From Pelecanus crispus (lineage: Eukaryota; Chordata; Aves; Pelecaniformes; Pelecanidae): a stretch of 64,000 nt of DNA. Below, piece by piece: positions 1 through 13,629 of this stretch (its first letter is position 1; each line of letters opens with the position of its first letter). The DNA is taken from the NCBI RefSeq assembly GCF_030463565.1, contig NC_134655.1, positions 3,360,372-3,424,371 on the forward strand. The letters are read 5' to 3'. A program made the position numbers and the translations under genes. The notes below the pieces were generated by a model. That model was not told the DNA's origin. It saw only the letters and a program-made list of their open reading frames with translations, and ran no database searches.

Positions 1-3000
1 TTAAGGCACTGAGTAGGAAAGTGGATTGGGGGAAGAAAACTGAATTTAAAGGAAAAAGGGAGAGGTAAATGGGTAGACAGTGGAATTTGAGGGAGGAAGC
101 GACAGAAGAATGGGAAAACACTACACAATGAGTATTAGGGGCTTCCTGTACCCTCTTTCCACATGAGTTGAGAGGTGTAAGTGTCTTTCTCCAAATCAGA
201 CAGCTCCTGAGGAGATCATGGCTGGAATCACTGCATGAGAAAACCCTGGCCGTCTCGGGTTTTTTGTGTCTTTTCCCACCCTTACTTCTGGGCTAGGGCA
301 TTGGTGTGGTCTTTGAATTTAAGCTCAGAAAAACAAGTAAATACATAAGACACCTGCGAGGCATCCATGTGATTTAGCAGAGAAATACTTTCCTTATTTT
401 AGGAAGCATTTTAGATGCTGACATAAAGCAAATAGTAAATTAATAGACCTGAATTTGCCTCAGAAATATCAGATTTGTCAGCTGAGTACTCAGCTGAAAT
501 TTACTTTCCAGGTAGGTTCTTTTCCGCCAGACTGACAGTTCCAGAACCCAGAGGACCCTTTACTGTCTTGAGTAAATAATTAGTCTACAGCTTAATTTCA
601 AGGTAGAAAGTTGAGTTAGTTCCTTTCAAAAGACCATCTTCAATGTGGAAACATACTTAGGAGGATACAAATGCAAAGCAAAATGGATTCCCCAAAACTA
701 CCCAAGAATAAATTACACCTAATATTCATTCACTCAAGAAAGATGCCATCTGGCTTCCAGGCTTCAGAGCAAACATACAGCTGAAGGCAGGAGCACAGCA
801 TATCATGTGCTCCACAAACAGCATTCCCATGTCCCTCTGATTACAGTACCCAGAACACCTACTGCTCAAAACTCTCTTATGCACTTAGTCTCTTCAAGCA
901 TATCATTCCTCGAAGGTGGACAATAATTCACATTTTAGCCTACATTGACTTCAGCGACTTTCCATCAGACAGATATCTATTTTCCCAGGTTTGATATAAA
1001 TCCTAAGTACCCTGAAGTTAAGGGTGTTCAAGGTTTGCTTGCTCATGAATTTCTCAAAAAAAAAAAAAAAGTCAAAGAGAAGAAGACATCAGAGGCAGTC
1101 ATGCTTTTATCCATTCCCGAATTTTTTTACTTGAATACATAGGCCATATTCTGCAAAACATCTTTATGGCCATCTCTTCAAATTACAGAACCCTATGTCA
1201 GCTGCAGCAATTGAAAATGCAACTGAGAGCAGAGCTGTTTTAAGGCCAGCCAAGTTGATATTTCATGTAATCTTTCACAGTGATGAGATCATATTCTACT
1301 ACCAAGCTAATACTATAATCAAGATAAGTCCCTGTTTTAGAGGGGCCATGACTGACACATTCCTTCCTTCTGCCTTAAAGGCACAATCCTGCTTCTACAG
1401 CAATCAAGCGTCCAATGTTTTTTCTATCATTTCTTCAGATTTTAGAAAAAAAAAATACTTATTTTGCCATTACATATGAAAATAGAAGAACGAGCTCATT
1501 TAATGAATAAAATACCCTTGAAATCCCAAGTCAGATTTTAACTTGTGTAAATTTAGCTAATTTCCTCAGTGGCCCACACTCCGCTTAACTCTGCACGCAT
1601 TGCTGCCTCAGTGTACAGAAAAGGCTTTTTAAGTGCAGCCTACCTTGCTGCCTTCCAGATGAGGCTCTTCTCAGGCAGCCTCTAAAGAACTTGCGCTGCA
1701 GATCTTTGCACCTTATTTGCGAGTGGTCTAGCCAGGTTCACCCAAGCATATTTAGTTGTCAATCTGCAGAAAGGCAAATGTGTTTGTAATTAACAGAGTC
1801 CTTAGTTTACTGTATATAAATCAGGAAAACGGAAAGATACTGTTAAATGAAGACAGCTATCAAAGGAATTATTTAGCTTCCAATTAGGCTTATAAGGAAA
1901 AAGAGTTTTCAACGACTGGTTTCCGTTGGATCTAACTAGATGGTCTCATTTGTTTTGCAGAGGTCCAAAGATTAGCCCTTCATTAGGGCAAAGTTAAGTG
2001 AAATGGCTAATTTAAAACTCATTTCCCTACTCCATAGATTTTTGTCTTCCTTTTAACTGAGATGATTTGCTGGTAGGTCATTTATCTTCTCTGACAGACG
2101 CTGCTGTTTAGCTTCTGATCACTTTGTAACGTACACACACTCAAACCCAAAAGATTTCAAAGAAATTTTATGACACGGAAACAAGAAAAAATGGCAGCTT
2201 TCATAATGGGGTTGATGTTTCTAAGACATTATCCAGCCACAATAATTAGCTAGCTATATTCTGTTTGTTACAAACCCTTCATTTTACTTTTTTTCCTGTC
2301 TGTTTTAGATTTCAGACGTAACACTTGTAACTAAGCAATCACTCAGATCAAACAGGTATAGTCAGTATTTGACAAGGTAGACAGACTTCCAAAGAGCTCT
2401 TAAGAAGCACTCTGGAAACTGGCGCAGGTAGACTTGACACACAACACACTTTCTTTTCAAAAAGTATTAAATAAAAGCATTGCTAAAAGTACCATTTTTA
2501 AGGACAAGTACAAAACAGTAACTCTCACCATTTGTGGCCCTTAATATAATCTTTTCTTACTTGAGAGAGCATTTTTTGTGCAAACTATGGTTCAGAAGGC
2601 TTCAATAAGGAAGAAAGCAACTATTTCCACAATCATATATGAAGGAGGAGAAATGCTACCCTACCCTCATTAAATTCTACTAGAAGAATTACTTCCACCC
2701 TCTCAGACTTGTCCCATCTCATTGCAGTTTCTAATTCACTTCCTGGCTCAAATGGCTAAAGCCTAGGTGCTTCGGTAAACCTCTCCTTCATTAACTCTAC
2801 AGAGGCAGTAGCAGTACCCAGGCAGCTATAAGAAAGATCTTTTTTCAGGATGTAAAGTTCTTGGGCATCATTCGAGGTAACCATGCTGTTATTCATTGCA
2901 TTAATGAACACAGCCGCCGTTATTCACTTACTCTGGCTACACAATATGGCCCTTAACAGCATACAATTGCACATTACCTCTCTTCTCTGAGCTACGATAC

Positions 3001-3499
3001 CAAGAGTCTCCCTTACCCAAAGGAAAGCTGAGTAGAAACACGCTGATGTTGTTTTGCAGCCCTGTGCTATTTGATTAAATCCCCATTTGTTGTGTTCTTT
3101 TGCCACCCCTTTTCTCAAGGCTTTATCTATCACACAGCTGTTCCACATTGAGTTGGGGAATTCATTTGGAGACTCAGGAAAGCAATAGCTTGGCAATTCC
3201 AGCACCGCAAAGGCAAAGCTGAAATGCCTTTATGCAGCACCTGCTGAGGGGACCTTTTACTGCTTTCATAATATGGAACAGGAGTTTGGCCCCAAGGGGA
3301 GGATCTCACTATACACAGGCAAAACCCCAGGTTCTGCCTCATTATAGTTATTGGCCTACCAATTAACTTGCTTCCTGTGAGAGCTGGGAGGAAGGCATTT
3401 TGTTCACTCAGATATTCAAGTTCTACAGTTTGTGAAGTTTTTTTAAGGACCGTGTATGTCCCTAATTGGCGTTTGTCACTAGCCACTCAAAACACTTTT

Positions 3500-3625
3500 C
3501 CTAGGCCCGACACTATACAGAGCATCACGCTTCACTTTTTACAGATGGGTAAACCGAGGCACAGGACAGGACAGGACCTCTGACCACAGTAGTGCAGCAT
3601 GTCCATAACCCAGCCCAGTTCTCAA
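3500..3625 (+). repeat. Possible MIR-like SINE fragment
   Basis: The stretch around 3536-3580 has the familiar MIR core: a TTTACAGATGGGTAAACxGAGGCACAG-like string in pieces, followed by a decayed right half. A short GGACA tandem (about 3561-3578) has expanded inside it. I recognise it by eye from the CORE-SINE consensus. It is old and diverged, so the ends are approximate. Confidence 0.4.
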
Positions 3626-5149
3626 GGCTCCAGGCACCGTGTGCAATCGGCTTCCACACAGCTTCTCTGATCGCCCAAGTATCAGATAACTATTTGTATG
3701 TGGTTTTAATAAGGAGTGTCAGAAATACTCATTGCTGGAAACACTCTGTGTTTGAGAATATATGTGGGATGCCCGGTCTTCTGTGAGTTTAATCTAGATC
3801 ATTTAAAATGTCTTTGTGGTACATCATTCAGAGTCATCCATTGGCAATACCATCTGCAAAAATAAGATATTCCATTTGTAATGACTGTAAGAGTGGAAAA
3901 AAACATTAACAAACTTAAAAATGCCTGAAATAAAAGTTCTCCTCTAAATAAGCTGCGTAATGCTTGCAGTCTATTTAATATAAGCAGCACGTATGACGTA
4001 GCACATACCTAGAAAGTGTTAAACTGTGCTACTGTAGTAAAACTGTCAGCTTTGATTATTTAAAAGGTGTCTACCTGTAGGCTTCGCTTTCATTCACTGT
4101 TGTTATTAGTACATCCCACATGTCTGATCAGACTGGCCAATGCTCCACTCCGTTCATATTACACCCGGCCCCTGCTCCTGATTTATCAGCCACAGAGACG
4201 AAAGTTTGCCTTACCCTTTCTGAACAACAAAGATTTATTCTTGATGGCATCCCTCTGCAGTCAGATAAAATTCACATACACATTTCTCAACAAATCCACA
4301 TTAATGCCATAAACATACATCAGCGTGGCAGCCAAGACAATGACTGCTTGTTGTGATAAAAGATGGGTATCACGCGAGTGCTGCAGTTGATTTTAACGTA
4401 TAATAGAGATGACATTGCATGAGCCATAGTTTCCAGGCTCACTTGTTCCTTCCTGCCCACCACTTCTCTTCAAGTTTTTTCAGCTCAGTCTGCAGGCCCC
4501 GTCTCATTCTCCACATCTGCAACTCCCATTTGAACTCAAGTCTAGCCCATATTCATTCCATGCATCACTGAAAACAGGAATACTATCTAGTCAATCTCTA
4601 CACCAGAGTTAAACAATTTATACCGCCTTCACACCATGACAGAAAGAACGTTTATGCAATCTTTGTGATCCTATTAAACATTAACATGCATGAAGTAATA
4701 TGGGCTAGATTCTAAGCTCATTGTTGCTGGTGGACATGGGGAGTAAAATACTTTTCTTTAATGGAATTACTCCAGAATCTGTCCTTTCACAAACGCTACA
4801 ATAATTCTAAAATTTAAGGGGAACTTTGCCTGATTCAGAAGTTTTTAGCAAGAGCTTTTTTGCAACCAAAACATGCTTTAAAATAAATACGGTCTAGATT
4901 ATCTTTGATGTGAACCTATAGCTGAGATTTGTATTGCTTACCAGATTAATTAGACTAGCCAACATTTTTAATACCATCTTGCATGCCTCAGAGAGACAGA
5001 AAGATTAAGATTTACTTTGCTATGACTGGGCCATTACTAACTGTGAAATTGCTTACTGTTATCTACAGCAAAGCTCTTTGTGGTCTAGCTGTATTTGTTC
5101 TGCATAATGAAGAGAATGCCAGTGGTTTCCATCTACATACAGCTCTTCA

Positions 5150-5325
5150 CTCAGGGCACTTTACAGATATGGCTGACTACCTTTACTAGTTAAAAATGGA
5201 GTTACCAGAGGCAAAGAAGATTTAGCGGTCAAAAACCAAGTCTGTGGCAGAGACAAGAATAGAACTTAGAGCTTCTGAACTACTCCCAAAGGCCTGTTTT
5301 AACCACTACACAGCACTATGCTAGC
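5150..5325 (+). repeat. Probable MIR-like SINE fragment
   Basis: The order of recognisable MIR blocks is kept: GCACTTTACAGATAT at the left, GTGGCAGAGACAAGAATAGAA in the middle (5245-5265 region), and a TTTTAACCACTACACAGCAC-like right end near 5299-5320. This is the usual layout of an ancient amniote CORE-SINE in forward orientation. It is diverged and carries no coding potential. Confidence 0.55.
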
Positions 5326-8159
5326 AGGATGCAACCACAGGTCGAGTTCAGCGCCAAAGGGAGAAGCTGTCTACGGTGTTGTCAGCTCCACTGTAGCTGT
5401 GTGCGCGTGCACGCTGCCGAGCATGTGTACATGCACATTTCCTTCCCATCCCCCAAATCTTTACGGAGCTTTTTTTATGTGTCACAAGAGAATAAATGCC
5501 TGAGACGTTATCTGCCCATTCCAAGAGTCCAGAGAATGTGTATGACATCATGGGCATGACTCCCCCACTAATCACATTATATGCTGTTTAACTTAACACT
5601 GCTAAGCTTTGTCTGATAACATTGTAAATACCATTTTATTGTAAATTAGATTATACAAACCTCCTCAGAGTTTAGGTCAGTTCTTGTGTGAGGTCCTCAT
5701 TCCCCCTCCCCTCTACTACCCCAAATTGAATCTTTTTGGTGTCTAAGCCAGGGCATTTCTACAGAAGGAAGCACAAGAAGAAAAGAAGGCTAAGCCATTA
5801 TCTGCTTCTAAGTCAGCACTGCAGCTTGCAGTAAGTGGACAGAAGACTCCATACATCTGTTCTTTTTCTCTTTCTTCCCTTGGAATAAAATCAATAGGTT
5901 TTGTTTTTCTCTTGAAGCTGGCTGGATTTCATTACAATCTTCCTGTGAGGTAGCATATACTTGAGACCTATCATTTCCTTCTATCAAGCCTGAGCTGAGT
6001 TATTCCAGTTGGTAGCCACTGTGTTCTTATCCTGGCCTTCAGGTTTCTGATTCGTTTACAAAGCAAGCTGCAGAAGTATTATTTTGTTTTCATTTTTGCA
6101 TTTGATTCTGTTTGCTCTAATGAAAGAACCAGACTCCGACTACATTAAACCATGGCCCCAGCATCAGCAAGATTTTCAAAGCAATTGACATGCTGATGCT
6201 TCCCAGTTTCTGAGAAGGATATTTTAATTTTCACGTTTTGACACATTTATTGCTGAGGGAGATATCAGAGAAGTTTCTAATCTTTTAGAAAACCTCAGCA
6301 ACAGGATTTCCCAACATTTTTAGACTACTGCATGAGAAGATGCTCCTCATCTTTCTTCCCTAATTCTATCAAGGCCATACATATCCCATGCTATTAAAGC
6401 AGAGGTTTGAGAATCCAGACTTCTGAGGTCTCGTCTCAGCTATGCTCAGCTCTGCATTTCTGTCCTCACTACAGTCAACACCGGCTCTGAGGGTCAACCT
6501 GAATTCTGCTTCCCATCCATAGGCAAAACTCCGAGGCTGGTGACGCTTCAGCCAGAGCTATACCACCCGGGACCAGAACTACCAGCTCTCAACACCAAAA
6601 CAAGGCTTTGGTTTTTGATGTTGGAACCACTGTACATCCTTAGGGTAATTTTCTTGCAAGACATGGTATTAAGGAATGCTAGCAGCTCACAACGGGAATG
6701 CAACACGATCCAGGTGACTACTCAGACCAAAGCACAGCTAACACAAGCGCTAGTAAGGCACCAGTTAGCTCCACGGAAGACAGATTCTCATGTCTTTGAG
6801 CAAACCACCTGCCTTTTGCATTCCTACGTGTTCCCATCTGGAGAAAGGCAACAGCAATGCTATACAAACACAGCAAAGGATGCAGTAAAATAAACATTTT
6901 GAGATCTCACATGAAACTCAATCTACCTGAACTGTGATTACTATATACTGCGTTTGTGTGAGGTTAATGCTATAGAAACTGGATTCTGTTAACTCCTGAT
7001 TTCTCGTGACAGATTTTAATGAAACTCATGTTACGAAACTCAGGTAGCTGTCCTGAAAAGAAACACCTCTCACCCTGAAGGAGGTTACAGCACATTCCAG
7101 CGGGTGTCAATCAGATGCAAGCAAGACTGTGCTCTCTTGAATATGCCCTCCCTATCCTTTGGCCACTTGCAGAACTCATCAAAAATATGCCTTTACAGTG
7201 GTTTTCATAACCAGTTAGTTCCTCTCTCCACAGAGTTACAGTGACGAAGCAAGAGGATTTGTAGGGCAGTCGGTTGCTCGATCATGGAATTCTCATACAA
7301 TTAACATTTATCTAGTCAAGTTTGCAAAGTACGTGGCTGGTTTTTTGACAACAGAAGAATAATGCTGTATTTTGATTCACTAATTCATTAGAGAAAAGAA
7401 CAAACCTAGTAAGGTATAAAGAATTTATACACAGAAAAGAATAATTACAGAATAATTAGCAAATCAGGTTATTTACCTTTTTAAACATTTTAGGTGTTTC
7501 CTTATAAGCATACTATACAAATTAACCCAGTACTATATAAATGAGCTTGAGTAATGTTACTCACGTGTACCATTAGCAGTTAAGCTGAAAAGCTTCAGTC
7601 ATCAAAAATGCCAAATCTGTAGCCTTTTAGCATAATTAGGAAAAGGGGGGGGGGTTATTTATTTTTCCCTTTTCTGTCCCTCTGTTCTTCATTTTAGGAT
7701 GTCCCATCTAATCACATACTTCTAGAATAACTTTGAGCTCAGACTTCCTAACTCCACCTCACACGCCAATATATTTCAGTTTTAGCTCTCCAGTGAGAGA
7801 ACCAGTGTCACTATCCTTAAAGAGAGATACAGAGAAGTTCAGCTACTGGACCAAAAATCCCAAAGCAACTTGACCACAGAAAAATACAGAACTCCGTTCC
7901 AATGTGTAAATCTGTGCCTCAGTCTGAATACTACCAAGAGTTGACTGAGGTATTTAAAAAACGCGCCCAGGTGATAAGGCGATAGCAAGAGAGCTCAATG
8001 AAGCTTTATATCTATGTTTAACACAGCAACTTACAGCCTTTTTGCAAGGAGAATGGATTTAAGGCAGCAGCACAGATGAAAATAACAAAATGATATGAGG
8101 GTTAACTGATAATCCCCACAGGTGCTACATGGGAAATTGCCAGACTGTTAACTATAGGA

Positions 8160-8235
8160 TGAAATATGGTACGAAATTGTTGGACTCGATGATCTTGGGG
8201 GTCTTTTCCAACCTAAATGATTCTACGATTCTAAA
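8160..8235 (+). mobile_element. CR1 LINE 3' tail fragment
   Basis: Positions 8180-8234 read TTGGACTCGATGATCTTGGG, then GTCTTTTCCAACCTAAATG, then ATTCTACGATTCTA. This is the characteristic avian CR1 3' end, with its ATTCTA-type microsatellite tail. Only the last 60-80 bp are present, as expected for 5'-truncated CR1 insertions. Forward orientation. Confidence 0.9.
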
Positions 8236-8384
8236 TCTAGCTCATAAACAAGCCTTACTGCAAGATGAATGAAAGCGAGAATAAGTGATATAACGGGTGA
8301 AAAGATCATAACCAAGAGAAATAGGTGTTCAATGTCAGCGATGTAGGGAGCTCCCCAGCAGCCTCTGAATAGGGTCTGTGATGT

Positions 8385-9365
8385 GACTGCTGCTGTTTCA
8401 TATTCCATAAATGATCTGGAAATGCTGTAGGTAGGTGGCCGATGACACAAAGCCATTCCCAAATACGAAACCTACAATTTATTCCGTGAGTGGGTGCTAA
8501 AATAGTAAATTTAATTCAAAGTTCATAAATGAAAAATAATGTATGAGGAAAAAGCCATTCTCGCTGTGCTTTAAGTCAGCTATTACCAGTCATGAGAGAA
8601 ATCCTGGAGAAGTGGATAGTTCTCTGAAAAGATCAGCACAGTGTCAGCAGTTGCAAAAACCCATCCTGTTAGGAATTTTTAGGAGAAGAATGAGAAGAAA
8701 GCAGAAAATGGCATTATTCCTCTGTATAAATCCATAGTATGCCCATCTCTTCAATACCAAGCACAGCTCCAGTAACTGTGGAAATAAAAAGCTACAGAAA
8801 GGGCAAGAACAATGGTGCACCAAAGCCGCGCAAGAGATGTTGGAAAGCCTTAGCATAGGGAAAACTGAAGCAAGCCAGAGCCTTTCAACCTGGAAAACAA
8901 GGAGAATAACAATTAAGTTCTAGACAAGCTGTTACAGCATGGAAAAGGTAAACAGCAATGATTATTTTAAAGTAGTCTTAACAGAAAAAAAAAAGGCGCC
9001 AACTCAAACTGGCAGGCAGCAAATGGGTTCAAAAGCAAACAAAAGGAAGTTCATTTTCGCACAATACCTAATGATGTGGTGGAACTCATTGCCACGGGAT
9101 GTTATGGCAGCCAAAAATACAAGTGGGTTTCAAAAAAACGATTAGACAATTTTATGGAAAAATGTCCATCAAGGAATATCAAAAACAATGATACAGCTGC
9201 AGCCTCCAGCTCAGGAAGGTCTCTAAACCAGAAACCTCTGGAAGCTGGGAGGGTTTACCAAAGGAAGTATCACTCTATACTCGTCCTGTTTTCCATACAC
9301 AAGTTATTAGCCATTATCAAGAGGCAGGATATGGGGCTAGACAGAGCTTTGCTGTGACTCTTTTT
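8385..9365 (+). mobile_element. Old, decayed CR1 LINE fragment (3' part of ORF2 and 3' end)
   Basis: A diverged CR1-like LINE in forward orientation. Recognisable pieces in the correct order are: a CATAAATGATCTGGAAATG block (about 8406-8424) with a GATGACAC block shortly after; a CCATAGTATGCCCATCTCTT block (about 8732-8752); an AGCCTTTCAACCTGGAAAAC block (about 8878-8898); GGAACTCATTGCCACGGGAT (about 9079-9100); and a GGCAGGATATGGGGCTAGAC block near 9324-9343. It is full of stops and frameshifts and not active. The short open frames inside it are relics of the reverse-transcriptase frame or chance. It is clearly older than the CR1 tail at 8.2 kb. Confidence 0.75.
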
Positions 9366-12300
9366 TTATACTTGACCAATACTAACTGACGCAGATATAA
9401 GCACATACCCCTACACGCTCGTGGATAATTCTGTAGAAGGCTGCTAGAGTTAAAAGGCGCACACTTAGAAGAGTAACATAATAAATTACAGCATTTTTTA
9501 TTTGAGCAGGACTAGCACTGGCTTTTGTGTTTCCTTAGGTATGTTCTGAGTCTATGCTTTCCAGAGAGGAGTTATGATGTTATCCTCCTTTTTATTACCT
9601 AACTACTGCAAAAGAGACAAATCCAGTAGAAAGAACGAGCTCCAGATTTCAGCTATAAGCTACACAATGACTTATGTCCTGGTGACTGAGAGCTTCTTAG
9701 CTTAAGAAACTCTGGAGAACTACCAAAGTAACTGCCTATCAAGTTTGTCGAATACGGCCACGCCACACACGTGCTTTAAAACACAGATTAAAACTTCCAG
9801 TCATACTCTAGGTCAAGGACAGAATTTGAAGTCACGGTAAGCCTTCAACAATAGAGTGAAACAGTCCTTTAAGATCTTGTTCCTTACAGACTCCATCATC
9901 CTGAACATGCTTTGCAACTTGAATGGCCTCCTTATCTTCTCCATCAGTGAAAAGAGAGAAGGAAGTGACTCACTGCTAACTCGGCACCCCAGTGCCCCCT
10001 TAGCAGCTATGAGACTACAAATCAGACAAGCCTGCTATAACACATTACTTACCACCCTTTTCTTAATTGTTCCCCAAACCATGGTTGAAAAAAAAAAAAA
10101 AAAAAGAAAAGAAAAAAAAGACAACAACAATAACAACAATGAAGGGATTTTCCCAGGATACCCTTATTCTAACTTCTATCATGCCCCTTGGTTCAACAGC
10201 TGGGAAGGAAATGCTGCTGTCTTGGCATGAAATTACAGCATAAACTACAACACAAGAGGTACATGCAAGATACAAACAGTGTGGAGAGAAAAATTGTGCA
10301 TCAATCAGTAGCCACATGGCAAGTTGCATTGGTGTGTAATATACCAGGGGGTAGAATTACGCAGGTACATATTCTCTGGTACACTTGGCCAAATACTGAA
10401 GGCCTAATGACTCAGTAGTCCTGTAATTCTAACCCAAATCCCAAGAATAAAAAAGTTACAAATGGAGATGATTATGTACCACTTCACCCCAATAAAGAAG
10501 CCTTCCCCATTCCTCATTCAGTATCTAGCACTTGAGGATGTATTCGCATGAACAATTTGAGTCAGGACTCAAACCTGTGCCTAGCCATGCCAAGGAAAGG
10601 TGTAATTTTTCAGGGAGAGTAAGTACCTGCAATTTTCAAATGGGACAAAACCAAGGCAAAACTGTGTACATGAGGGTCAATGAAGCTCTGATGTTTGTTC
10701 GCCCATGCTTGTCCATAACTTGTTCCCCTAAGGACTGCAGATCTTAGCCACAGCAATTCGGTCCAAATGGGGGTTCTTGTGAGTCAGAGGTGAGGCAGAA
10801 CGATTCTGCTTCCTACTTGTTAATCCACACTGGGATTACTAAAACCAGCAGATCCATGTTTGACACCGAAATAACAATAACTGGAAAATGTGGGTACTTC
10901 CTCTCTGGAAAAATCACATCATTTATTTAAGCACCTGATCCCAAGACCCAGGTAGGCAAGTCTGGACCTTTATCCTTAGATCTTTACCTTCATTCTGCCA
11001 CCAAGTCTAAACTTGCCACAAAAAAACATATGTACTTCTATACATTGACTGGAATTCTGTTGCCTCATCCATGTTACCTTCCATTGGAAATCCTTCCACA
11101 AGACAGAGCAGTGAGATTCCTCAGGTCAAGGACTCCGGTTTGTTACGCACTTCTTAACGCAGTACCCAGCACAAACAGCGTCTAGGGCCTGGAAGTGGTA
11201 CTACAAAAGATAACAATAATACTAGCTTAAGTAAAAACAATCAAAGATAAAAACCAATAAACCATCCTCTGCTGCCCTTAAGAAAATTTGTTTATTCACC
11301 CCCTCACAAAGGAGGTTGCCCTATTTATCTGCCAGGAAACCTCAGACATTCCTTGCATGTGCGGCACAGATGGTCGCCACACAACAAAAGGCAGAAGGGC
11401 TCCCTGCACATGCACGGTGGACGTGTCTGGTTTCTGGATATACAGAAGCTTGGTCAGAGCTACTGCTCCAGCAGGGCTGCTATGCATCCAAAATCCCAAA
11501 CAAATAAAGCAAGCCATCAATATCCTTTGAACAACATCTCTTAGAGATGTTGAAAAGAAAAAGAGACTGTCTGGGGAAAAAGGAGACGCACAGCGACCCT
11601 GGCTGTGAGTCTTAATTCATTAGTGTTTGTAAATTGTTTTGAGATCCCAAGGTGGGAAGTGCTAAGGAAGCAGAAGTATTAGTTATTAAAGCTCAAGGCT
11701 CTGTTGTTTCTTTATCCTCAGATATTCTTCACATCTGATTTTTCATTCATGGCCATTGCTACTTCAAATTTTTTTCAGCTGTCTTGATCTTTTCTATACC
11801 AAATGGGACTGCCCCAGGCAGAGGATATGCAGTATCTACATTTGCTCATTGCATTTATTTATCTTACTCTTTCCTAATTAATTTACTGCTTTGACCCCAG
11901 TCCTGCTCTTCCTTTGATTTTATAGTCAGCTATCAAATGTGGCTGCTCTCCATGAATAGTAATTATTTCGAAAAAAAATGCCATTAACATTTTTATTACC
12001 TTGCTAAACATACACTTCTACAGTGTATGGGAAGCGGACTGCAAGGTCCATTTTAGCAAACTGAGTATAAATATCGTTGCTAATTCTTCTGTAAATTGAA
12101 AGATGGAGCAGTTTGGCAGTAACCATTTCAGTTCCCAAGGTAGGCAATACAAGCTGTAATCAAAGAATAAACCTGTGGAACTGCATGAACGGAAACAAAG
12201 CAGAGCAGAAAATTAATTCTGTAACACATTATGCTCTGTGACACAAATTGTATACAAGTTTCTGTCCTCCTTCAAGAAATTACTGAGTGCAGAACTGTAT

Positions 12301-13620
12301 TCTATGCAATTGAAAAAAAAAAAAAAATCACTAAACATGTTTCTTCTTTTGAAGGAGTTATTCTAGCTTTCAGTCATTAAAATACATGCTTTTTTTTTTC
12401 TTCAAACAATACAGGATATAAATCTCTCTGCTTTTTTCTCAGCTTAGTAAAAACACAAATAAACCAGGAAATTAAAGACCAAAAAAAAGAGAAAGCTACC
12501 TTTTCCGCATCCTATTGTGCCTAAATAGAACATGTAGTACCAGCCTGTACAACTTCTCAATAAAATGTATTGCGAACATTTCAAAAGCTGACCATAATCA
12601 TGAGAGTTAAGCGAGGAATGTCAGCTTGGACGGGGGATTTCGCTGCTTTTGTTTTACATTAGTTAAGCACGCAGGTTTGTGTTTTTTACTTTATCCTGGA
12701 TTTTGCTGTAACGTAATCGAACTCTGTTACCTTTTCCAGTATCCTAAGAGTTCCTCTAAGAGCCTGTATGGATTTGGGTTTAAGGATATTGTAACAGATC
12801 CAGAGGCTACTGAAGTCAGTGGCAGAAGCCGCTGCAGCGTTTGGTTAGTCCTTCGGTGCGGAAACTGGTTTTTCCTCTCTCTTCTTAATACCCCTGGGAT
12901 CAACCTTCAGACATGTTCAGAAATAAGGTGACCGCTATGAATCCAGTGGCAAAACTCACACTTACATCAGCAAAACCAGGCTTTGCAGAAGAGCGTATTT
13001 GATTGTAGTGGGATCATTCACATTACATGAATTTCATGCATTAAATTCACAGCATTTACAGGATTATGTCCTTAATACTAATTGCGGGTTTGGGGTGTCC
13101 CACCGTTGTGTCTGTCCCCCCCATCTTGGACCTCTGTCATTTCCACCAAGGCACAGTTTATTTCCCTCAGTTACCTCATCACACCTGAGTCTTCACGTAG
13201 ATACTACAGAAATAAAAATCGTAATCTTTGCAGTGAGATGCTTGAACTCCTCAGACAGTGGTATCTCCATGTAACCACACAGCATAAACAAATAGCCAAC
13301 ACGCTTCTGTAGGTTTTACTACCTCTGGAGCAGACTATATTTCTATAAAAACCACGGTTTTAGGCTTCACGTGTCAAGTTCTGCGTCAAATACACCCCTT
13401 TTACAGCCACAGCTCTGACAGGGAAAACCACCCTCACCCCCCGGTTAAAAACCAGATTCCTCACCCACTGCAGGCACACGTGTGAGCGTTCCACGTCACA
13501 ACATCACAATTTCCTTCGTATCTTCGCAAGCGAGCGCTGCCTGGGCCTGCAGGGAGAGGAGACTGCGTGCCACGGCCCTTTTAACCCTGCCTCTGGGGTG
13601 GATGTGGGGAGAAGCACCTC
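9366..13620. other. Intergenic DNA upstream of FGF16
   Basis: No gene recognised. It contains an 18-A run at 10088-10105 followed by an AAC/AAT-rich stretch, T and A runs near 12315 and 12390, and two possible ancient repeat ends described separately. The open frames around 11.3 kb and 13.0 kb are short, overlap each other on both strands and show no family resemblance. CpG density begins to rise after about 13.5 kb. Confidence 0.55.
11605..11690 (+). repeat. Possible ancient LINE/SINE 3' end (L3/MIR type)
   Basis: The string TGTTTTGAGATCCCAAGGTG, followed by GGAAGTGCTAAGGAAGCAGAAGTATTAGTTATTA in pieces, resembles the common amniote repeat end in which a 'tttgagatccttgg' block precedes a 'gctatagaa...attatta' block. 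A second candidate of similar age lies near 11100-11220. Recognition is by eye and the boundaries are uncertain. Confidence 0.35.
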
Positions 13621-13629
13621 GCTGTGGGG

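Larger units (their letters stand above)
1..8150. other. Intergenic DNA, no gene recognised
   Basis: AT-rich, mostly unique DNA far upstream of FGF16. Every open frame here is short (under about 120 codons), shows no recognisable domain and has no run of consistent splice junctions. Apart from the two MIR-like fragments listed separately (near 3.5 and 5.2 kb) I see only short homopolymers, such as an A run near 1058 and a G run near 7647. Parts of 1.8-2.3 kb are rich in TAATTA-type motifs and could be conserved non-coding DNA, but a single sequence cannot show that. Confidence 0.6.

Noticed and set aside
1800-2350. Possible conserved non-coding element upstream of FGF16
   Set aside because: TAATTA-type motifs and even composition hint at it, but conservation cannot be judged from one sequence.
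10063-10329. Minus-strand frame with a run of Phe, Ser and Val
   Set aside because: It is produced by the A-rich low-complexity tract on the plus strand at 10088-10140.
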